Shown piece after piece: positions 59,452 through 64,000 of a stretch of DNA of 64,000 bases. Under the pieces are notes generated by a model. The model was not told the DNA's origin. It searched no databases and was given only the letters and a program-made list of their open reading frames with translations. The translations under genes were made by a program, and so were the position numbers. The stretch spans positions 124,001 through 188,000 of the forward strand of contig CAJTHM010000004.1 in assembly GCA_910576125.1 (NCBI GenBank), read 5' to 3'. Source of the DNA: Lachnospiraceae bacterium (GTDB lineage: Bacteria > Bacillota > Clostridia > Lachnospirales > Lachnospiraceae). Each line of letters starts with the position of its first letter. The stretch's first letter is position 1.

Positions 59452-59843
59452 TCTGAATCCTCATTTCCTGAAATTGGCTTCTTATTAAAATGCCGTACAT
59501 TTTTCTTACCTATATCATTATACACAAAATGCCCGATTTATCAAGGAAAATCGATAGCACGGCAAGCTGGTTATTGGACTGTGCGTCAAAAGATGGCTGT
59601 TTGTGCAAGTTGCCGCCGGTGAAAAATGTAGAATGGACAGATTGCACGAAATTACCAGATATGACCAAAATAGGAACAATTTGTCTTGCTATTCTATTGG
59701 CATATTGTTAAAATAGAATTCAGATGACAGAATCTTCTTTTTGATTCTTTCATAAAGAAAGGACCTGCAGTTTTATGGTCTTTTGTCAGGAGGCAGCCAT
59801 ATTTTATGACTGTCTAAAATCAATTAGAAAGGGAGAGATAAAA
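59452..59843 (+). promoter_or_regulatory. Region between divergent ABC-F and ppdK genes, with a ppdK promoter
   Basis: TTGCTA (59686-59691), 17 bp, TAAAAT (59709-59714) is the best plus-strand promoter. The leader then holds two small hairpins: AGAATC/GATTCT near 59731-59750, and AAAGGACC with GGTCTTTT near 59757-59786. These might affect ppdK expression. GGGAGA precedes the ppdK ATG. No gene was found between 59452 and 59843. Confidence 0.45.
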
Positions 59844-62474
59844 ATGAGAAAATGGGTGTACTTGTTTACGGAAGGCAACGCGGACATGCGTGAGCTTCTC
59901 GGAGGCAAGGGAGCGAATCTGGCAGAGATGACCGGACTTGGACTTCCTGTTCCGCAGGGCTTTACGATTACTACAGAGGCCTGTACACAATATTACGAGG
60001 ATGGAAGAGAAATAAACGACGAGATTCAGTCGCAGATTAATGAATACATCGTCAAGATGGAGGAGATTACCGGCAAGAGGTTCGGCGACAAGGAGAATCC
60101 TCTGCTGGTGTCCGTCCGTTCCGGTGCAAGGGCATCCATGCCTGGCATGATGGACACGATTCTTAATCTGGGCCTTAACGAGGACGTGGTGAATGTCATC
60201 GCTGAGAAATCCGGCAATCCCCGCTGGGCATGGGACTGCTACAGAAGATTCATCCAGATGTATTCCGACGTGGTCATGGAAGTGGGCAAGAAGTACTTCG
60301 AGCAGCTCATCGACGCCATGAAAGAGAAGAAAGGCGTGAAGCAGGACGTAGAGCTGACCGCAGACGATTTGAAAGAGCTGGCAGGACAGTTCAAGGCTGA
60401 GTATAAGGCCAAGATTGGAAATGCTTTTCCGGACGATCCCAAGGAGCAGCTGATGGGCGCTATCAAGGCCGTGTTCCGTTCCTGGGATAACCCCCGCGCC
60501 AATGTATACCGCCGCGACAACGATATCCCTTATTCCTGGGGTACTGCCGTAAACGTACAGTCCATGGCTTTCGGCAACATGGGCGATGACTGCGGTACGG
60601 GCGTTGCGTTCACACGTGACCCGGCTACCGGCTCAAAGGGCCTGTTCGGTGAATTTTTGACCAATGCACAGGGCGAGGACGTGGTTGCAGGTGTCCGCAC
60701 CCCTATGAAGATTACCGAGATGGCAGACAAGTTCCCTGAGGCGTTCAAGCAGTTCAAGGACGTGTGCGCCACTCTGGAAAATCATTACAGAGATATGCAG
60801 GATATGGAGTTCACTGTTGAGCACGGCAAACTGTACATGCTGCAGACCAGAAACGGTAAGAGGACCGCTCAGGCAGCTCTGAAGATTGCCTGCGATCTGG
60901 TGGATGAGGGCATGCGTACAGAGCAGGAAGCGGTATCCATGATCGATCCCCGCAACCTGGACACTCTGCTGCATCCCCAGTTTGACGCGGCTGCTCTGAA
61001 AGCTGCCACCCCTGCCGGCAAAGGTCTGGGTGCATCTCCCGGCGCTGCCTGCGGCAAGATTGTATTTACGGCAGAGGATGCCGAGGCCTGGCATGCAAGA
61101 GGCGAGAAAGTGGTTCTGGTTCGCCTGGAGACTTCTCCCGAGGACATCACCGGCATGAAAGCGGCTCAGGGTATCCTGACTGTCCGCGGCGGCATGACTT
61201 CCCATGCGGCAGTGGTTGCCCGCGGCATGGGAACCTGCTGCGTATCCGGCTGCGGCGACATCGCCATGGATGAGGAGAACAAGAAATTTACTCTGGCAGG
61301 AAAAGAGTATCATGAGGGAGATTACCTCTCTATCGATGGTACTACGGGCAATATCTATGACGGACAGATTCCCACGGTGGACGCTACCATTGCAGGCGAG
61401 TTCGGCAGAGTCATGGCCTGGGCCGATAAGTATAGAAAGCTGAAAGTGCGTACCAATGCCGACACTCCCGCCGACGCGAAGAAAGCGAGAGAACTGGGTG
61501 CGGAAGGCATCGGGCTGTGCCGTACAGAGCATATGTTCTTCGAGGAAGACAGAATCGCTGCTTTCCGTGAGATGATTTGTGCTGACAGCGTAGAGGACAG
61601 AGAGGCTGCTCTGGAGAAGATTCTGCCTTATCAGCAGGGCGACTTCGAGAAGCTTTACGAGGCCCTGGAAGGATATCCTGTTACCATCCGTTTCCTTGAT
61701 CCCCCTCTTCATGAGTTCGTGCCCACCGAGGAAGCTGACATCGAAAAGCTGGCGCAGGCACAAGGCAAGACCGTTGAGGAAATCAAGAACATCATCGCAG
61801 GCCTCCATGAGTTCAACCCGATGATGGGCCACAGAGGATGCCGTCTGGCGGTGACTTATCCTGAAATCGCCAGGATGCAGACCAAGGCTGTCATCCGTGC
61901 CGCTATCAATGTGCAGAAGGAGCATCCCGGCTGGAAAGTGAAGCCCGAAATCATGATTCCTCTGATTTGCGATATAAAGGAACTGAAATATGTGAAGAAG
62001 ATTGTAGTGGAGACCGCAGACGCGGAAATCAAGGCTTCTGGTATCGATTTGTACTACGAAGTGGGTACGATGATTGAGATTCCCAGAGCTGCCCTTACCG
62101 CTGACGAGATTGCGGCAGAGGCTGATTTCTTCTGCTTCGGCACCAACGATTTGACCCAGATGACATTTGGCTTCTCCCGTGACGATGCAGGCAAGTTCCT
62201 CACCGCTTACTATGATGCAAAGATTCTGGAGAACGATCCGTTCGCGAAGCTGGACCAGAACGGCGTAGGCAAGCTGATGGATATGTCCATCAAGCTGGGC
62301 AAGCCCGTGAATCCCAAGATGCATGTGGGAATCTGCGGCGAGCATGGCGGAGATCCTTCTTCCGTGGAGTTCTGCCATAAGATTGGGCTGGATTATGTTT
62401 CCTGCTCACCGTTCAGGGTACCTATTGCCCGGCTGGCGGCAGCGCAGGCGGCGATAAACAATGTAGGAAAGTAG
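59844..62474 (+). CDS. ppdK: Pyruvate, phosphate dikinase
   Basis: Interconverts pyruvate + ATP + Pi with PEP + AMP + PPi; in many anaerobes it runs toward pyruvate in glycolysis. The 876-residue protein has GGKGANLAEMTGLGLPVPQG at the N-terminal ATP-grasp domain, the phosphohistidine His454 in GGMTSHAAVVARGMG, and the C-terminal PEP-binding barrel with the active-site region MGHRGCRLAVTYPEI and CGEHGGDP. ATG 59844 follows GGGAGA and fits family length; an upstream in-frame ATG at 59775 does not. It is transcribed alone and its terminator is at 62608. Confidence 0.97.
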   Translation: MRKWVYLFTEGNADMRELLGGKGANLAEMTGLGLPVPQGFTITTEACTQYYEDGREINDEIQSQINEYIVKMEEITGKRFGDKENPLLVSVRSGARASMPGMMDTILNLGLNEDVVNVIAEKSGNPRWAWDCYRRFIQMYSDVVMEVGKKYFEQLIDAMKEKKGVKQDVELTADDLKELAGQFKAEYKAKIGNAFPDDPKEQLMGAIKAVFRSWDNPRANVYRRDNDIPYSWGTAVNVQSMAFGNMGDDCGTGVAFTRDPATGSKGLFGEFLTNAQGEDVVAGVRTPMKITEMADKFPEAFKQFKDVCATLENHYRDMQDMEFTVEHGKLYMLQTRNGKRTAQAALKIACDLVDEGMRTEQEAVSMIDPRNLDTLLHPQFDAAALKAATPAGKGLGASPGAACGKIVFTAEDAEAWHARGEKVVLVRLETSPEDITGMKAAQGILTVRGGMTSHAAVVARGMGTCCVSGCGDIAMDEENKKFTLAGKEYHEGDYLSIDGTTGNIYDGQIPTVDATIAGEFGRVMAWADKYRKLKVRTNADTPADAKKARELGAEGIGLCRTEHMFFEEDRIAAFREMICADSVEDREAALEKILPYQQGDFEKLYEALEGYPVTIRFLDPPLHEFVPTEEADIEKLAQAQGKTVEEIKNIIAGLHEFNPMMGHRGCRLAVTYPEIARMQTKAVIRAAINVQKEHPGWKVKPEIMIPLICDIKELKYVKKIVVETADAEIKASGIDLYYEVGTMIEIPRAALTADEIAAEADFFCFGTNDLTQMTFGFSRDDAGKFLTAYYDAKILENDPFAKLDQNGVGKLMDMSIKLGKPVNPKMHVGICGEHGGDPSSVEFCHKIGLDYVSCSPFRVPIARLAAAQAAINNVGK

Positions 62475-62485
62475 ATTACAAATAT

Positions 62486-62602
62486 ATGTACTTTACGGAA
62501 TATCTGATAACCAGAGCTGATGTGAATGATTTTATGGCACATCGTCCGGAGTACACAAAGGCGAACCGCTTTGAGGATTTCGTTTGTAAAATCTATCTTT
62601 GA
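62486..62602 (+). CDS. Short reading frame, probable remnant of an integrated element
   Basis: A 38-codon frame reads MYFTEYLITRADVNDFMAHR and ends FEDFVCKIYL at TGA 62600-62602. It lies just after ppdK and before a terminator. The residue pattern looks like protein, but there is no good ribosome site. It may be the 3' end of a gene from the conjugative element that follows. Family not recognised. Confidence 0.35.
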   Translation: MYFTEYLITRADVNDFMAHRPEYTKANRFEDFVCKIYL

Positions 62603-62607
62603 CGATT

Positions 62608-62643
62608 AGGGGAAAATTCATTTAAGAGTTTTCCCCTTTTTTC
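62608..62643 (+). terminator. Terminator downstream of ppdK
   Basis: AGGGGAAAA (62608-62616) pairs with TTTTCCCCT (62629-62637), followed by TTTTT. Confidence 0.88.
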
Positions 62644-62654
62644 GTGGTTTTTTC

Positions 62655-62693
62655 AAAGGATTCTATCCCAAACAAAGGATAGAGTCCTTTTTA
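62655..62693 (+). terminator. Second hairpin with T run, before the DUF6075 gene
   Basis: AAAGGATTCTATCC (62655-62668) pairs with GGATAGAGTCCTTT (62677-62690, one mismatch), followed by TTT. It may be an attenuator or the end of an upstream element transcript. Confidence 0.6.
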
Positions 62694-62729
62694 TATACAC
62701 AAACAAAATAATCAAAGGAGGTTCACGGG

Positions 62730-63248
62730 ATGAACAACACAGCGTTAAGAGCAGAGGTGCGTAGCACCAACAACACACACATGGTTTTTGCAAACGAGGA
62801 ACATGAGAAGTTTTATTATGAGAAATTGGAGCAGGCGAGGTATCAGGACTGCTATCACAAGGCTTTGATCTACATTCTCGGTATTTCAGAGGACACAAGG
62901 AATCATTTCAGCCAGATCTACGATATGAAGTCCGGATTCATCAAGCCGGAGTGTCTGCATCAAGGCTGGCAGACAAGCGGCAGTGTCCGCGTGGTAAGGC
63001 TTGCCTTTAACCTTTACACAGACGGAACGCCGAGTGTTGACGATTATAAGCGCAAGGACGAGCAGATTGGCGAGTGCAGGGAGTATTCCGTAAGCGATAT
63101 TTTCTGCTGCGGCTACGCACTGTACTTCTGGCAGGGCATTAAACTCCGTTACCCGGAATACTGCCAAAAGCAGAGGTCTATTGAGGAAATCCTTGCAGAA
63201 ATGGAGAGGAAACGTGCTGAAAATTCGACTGATGGGAACGAAGAATGA
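62730..63248 (+). CDS. DUF6075-like protein of conjugative elements
   Basis: A 172-residue protein. The segment HMVFANEEHEKFYYEKLEQA, then RYQDCYHKALIYILGISEDT, matches my memory of DUF6075 proteins found near the partition and replication genes of Tn1549/CTn-type integrative conjugative elements in gut Firmicutes. A strong AAAGGAGG precedes ATG 62730. Function is not known. Its 3' end overlaps the next small gene by 35 bp, as in those elements. Confidence 0.75.
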   Translation: MNNTALRAEVRSTNNTHMVFANEEHEKFYYEKLEQARYQDCYHKALIYILGISEDTRNHFSQIYDMKSGFIKPECLHQGWQTSGSVRVVRLAFNLYTDGTPSVDDYKRKDEQIGECREYSVSDIFCCGYALYFWQGIKLRYPEYCQKQRSIEEILAEMERKRAENSTDGNEE

Positions 63249-63396
63249 TATTAAGTGGTTCGAGAAGCTCCTGCAAAGACAGCCCAAAGTGGCTGTGACG
63301 GAAGTTTCCGAGCTGTACCGGAACAAGGGTACAAACAGGTATTACCGGGCTTATGTGGAAGTGCAGAAAGCCAACATCAAAGAAAAATCTGACTAA
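63214..63396 (+). CDS. DUF3970-like small protein
   Basis: A 60-residue protein starting at GTG 63214 (GGAGAGG upstream): LKIRLMGTKNDIKWFEKLLQ, then VTEVSELYRNKGTNRYYRAY. This resembles DUF3970/YvzF-type short proteins, often near ParA in integrative elements. A longer frame back to 63181 has no ribosome site. It starts inside the DUF6075 gene. Function is unknown. Confidence 0.7.
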   Translation: MLKIRLMGTKNDIKWFEKLLQRQPKVAVTEVSELYRNKGTNRYYRAYVEVQKANIKEKSD

Positions 63397-63412
63397 ACGG
63401 AGGAATAAAACC

Positions 63413-63469
63413 ATGTGTAAAGTGATAGCAATAGCAAACCAGAAAGGCGGTGTCGGTTATGAAAAGTAA
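63413..63469 (+). pseudogene. parA cut after its first 15 codons
   Basis: GGAGGA leads to ATG 63413 and MCKVIAIANQKGGVG, the start of ParA/Soj partition ATPases up to the middle of the deviant Walker A. The expected KTT is missing: after GGCGGTGTCGG (63446-63456) the sequence changes to TTATGAAAAGTAAG and stops at 63467-63469. The remainder of parA is not in the window. The break point marks the insertion of the recombinase element to the right. Confidence 0.85.
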
Positions 63470-63472
63470 GTT

Positions 63473-63541
63473 ATTATGCAAAGTTGAGCCTACACTTTTG
63501 CTGATTTTATAGGGTATAGGCTCTTTTGAACTTTGCATAAT
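63473..63541 (+). mobile_element. Nested inverted repeats at the end of a tyrosine-recombinase (RIT-like) element
   Basis: ATTATGCAAAGTT (63473-63485) and AACTTTGCATAAT (63529-63541) are perfect 13-bp inverted repeats. Inside them GAGCCTA (63486-63492) and TAGGCTC (63517-63523) make a second pair. The structure starts about 16 bp after the parA break and ends 13 bp before the minus-strand recombinase gene. Elements carrying trios of tyrosine recombinases (RIT) have palindromic ends of this kind; the name is by analogy. Confidence 0.6.
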
Positions 63542-63554
63542 CAGGGGTAAACCC

Positions 63555-63803
63555 TTACAAAGATTTCAACCAATCAAGAAGGTCTTTATCCTTTTTCCAC
63601 GCTGGCAGTTCGTCAGATGATGGACTGTCGTAAGCTTCCATCAATGCTTTTCTCTTCATTTTTTCGTCTGCCCGTGCATAGATTTCGGTTGTTGAAATAT
63701 CAGAGTGTCCCAGTAGATTTCTGATATAAACAAGATTGACTCCGGACTGAAGCAGATGCATTGCTTTGCTATGCCTCAAATGGGGAGCTCCCCATTTGAG
63801 GCA
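63555..63803 (-). pseudogene. Tyrosine recombinase, C-terminal part only
   Basis: About 83 codons of the catalytic domain: [20 protein letters not shown], then [20 protein letters not shown] with the GH motif and the nucleophilic Tyr, ending LLDWLKSL. From memory this end is like RitC-type recombinases. Upstream of the palindrome at 63770-63805 the frame turns into antisense of another recombinase, so the N-terminal part is missing. The usual H-x-x-R box is one residue short (HLR) at the junction. Confidence 0.75.
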
Positions 63804-63805
63804 TA
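63770..63805 (+). repeat. Perfect 36-bp palindrome joining two recombinase fragments
   Basis: The arms of 18 bp (63770-63787 and 63788-63805) are exact reverse complements, centred on GAGCTC with no spacer. Both strands encode WGAPHLRH across it. Left of it lies one recombinase 3' half on the minus strand, right of it another on the plus strand. Confidence 0.97.
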
Positions 63806-64000
63806 CCCGTGCCATGCACCTGTACCAGCACGGGATGGACCTGACACTGATCTCCCAATGGCTTGGGCATGCCAGCCTTGAGACCACTCTGGTCTATGCC
63901 CATGCCGACACGGAGGCAAAGCGTAAAGCGATAGAAAAAGCCATGGGTTCTGGGACAGGGGCTCCAGAAGATTCTTCAAGCTATACCATAGACGATGAGG
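63772..64000 (+). pseudogene. Second tyrosine recombinase, C-terminal part, running off the window
   Basis: From the palindrome rightwards the plus strand encodes [20 protein letters not shown], then [20 protein letters not shown] with the GH motif and catalytic Tyr, and EAKRKAIEKAMGSGTG, then SSSYTIDDE to the window end. The sequence differs from the minus-strand fragment and recalls a RitA/RitB-type partner from the same three-recombinase elements. The N-terminal part is missing at the palindrome. Confidence 0.75.

Noticed and set aside
60633..62378. 581-codon minus-strand frame opposite ppdK
   Set aside because: Antisense shadow of a highly conserved enzyme with strong codon bias. No start signal or domain was seen.
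63804..63887. N-terminal 28 codons of the minus-strand recombinase frame
   Set aside because: These codons are antisense of the plus-strand recombinase beyond the palindrome, so they are not part of a real protein.

Overview
The window looks like chromosomal DNA of a gut-type, endospore-lineage Firmicute, most likely a Lachnospiraceae (Clostridia) species with fairly high GC. This is inferred from the gene set: a cysteine T-box upstream of cysE/cysS, the Bacillus/Clostridium order ispF-cysE-cysS-mrnC-rlmB-sigH, a Re-type citrate synthase, pyruvate phosphate dikinase, glycan hydrolases (GH78, GH51), a YesM-type kinase, MATE pumps and relics of Firmicute conjugative elements. No species can be named from the sequence alone.

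Layout. 1-1200: end of a short-chain dehydrogenase, a tRNA-Met(CAT) with its own promoter and terminator, and a GNAT acetyltransferase. 1225-9100: a DEAD-box RNA helicase with a hypervariable Arg/Asp/Glu tail, ispF, then a T-box-controlled cysteine/tRNA-charging and RNA-maturation operon (cysE, a broken P-loop kinase gene, cysS, mrnC, rlmB, sigH). 9121-14254: an RND pump and its TetR repressor with a matching operator. 14346-16526: a TrmB-like regulator and a PfkB sugar kinase, flanked by two copies of a structured ~160-bp element that looks like a small-RNA gene. 16644-24720: an XRE/TPR regulator, an M42 aminopeptidase, an orphan YesM-type sensor kinase, a GH78 rhamnosidase and a patch of gene debris. 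24725-28980: two MATE pumps (one with a MarR repressor and twin operators) and a C26 glutamine amidotransferase. 29387-36962: an HscC-like Hsp70 with its dedicated J-protein, then a small winged-helix protein translationally coupled to a GH51 arabinofuranosidase. 37241-41183: a Na/Pi transporter behind a five-repeat Pho-box-like array, an unknown membrane protein and an intracellular subtilase. 41243-44755: Re-citrate synthase, a GntR/FCD regulator and NADP isocitrate dehydrogenase. 44838-48800: a decayed coiled-coil gene, an ABC-F ATPase, an ArsR zinc sensor and a DUF5050-like protein. 48912-56451: pheA, a DUF815 AAA protein, ppx, ppk1, maf and a HAD phosphatase. 56596-62474: a small acidic protein, a PHP phosphoesterase, a second ABC-F protein and ppdK. 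62486-64000: remains of an integrative conjugative element whose parA is cut by a tyrosine-recombinase element, ending in a perfect 36-bp palindrome where two different recombinase 3' halves meet head to head.

How the genes work together. The left operon couples cysteine supply to tRNA-Cys charging and rRNA maturation. Phosphate handling recurs: a Pho-box-like promoter on the Na/Pi transporter, and a ppx-ppk1 polyphosphate pair. Carbon entry is by plant glycan side chains (rhamnose, arabinose). The oxidative half-TCA branch to 2-oxoglutarate is present without a linked aconitase. The observations most worth following are the duplicated C-rich structured RNA element, the palindromic recombinase junction, the Pho-box array and the self-consistent operators for MarR, GntR and TetR.
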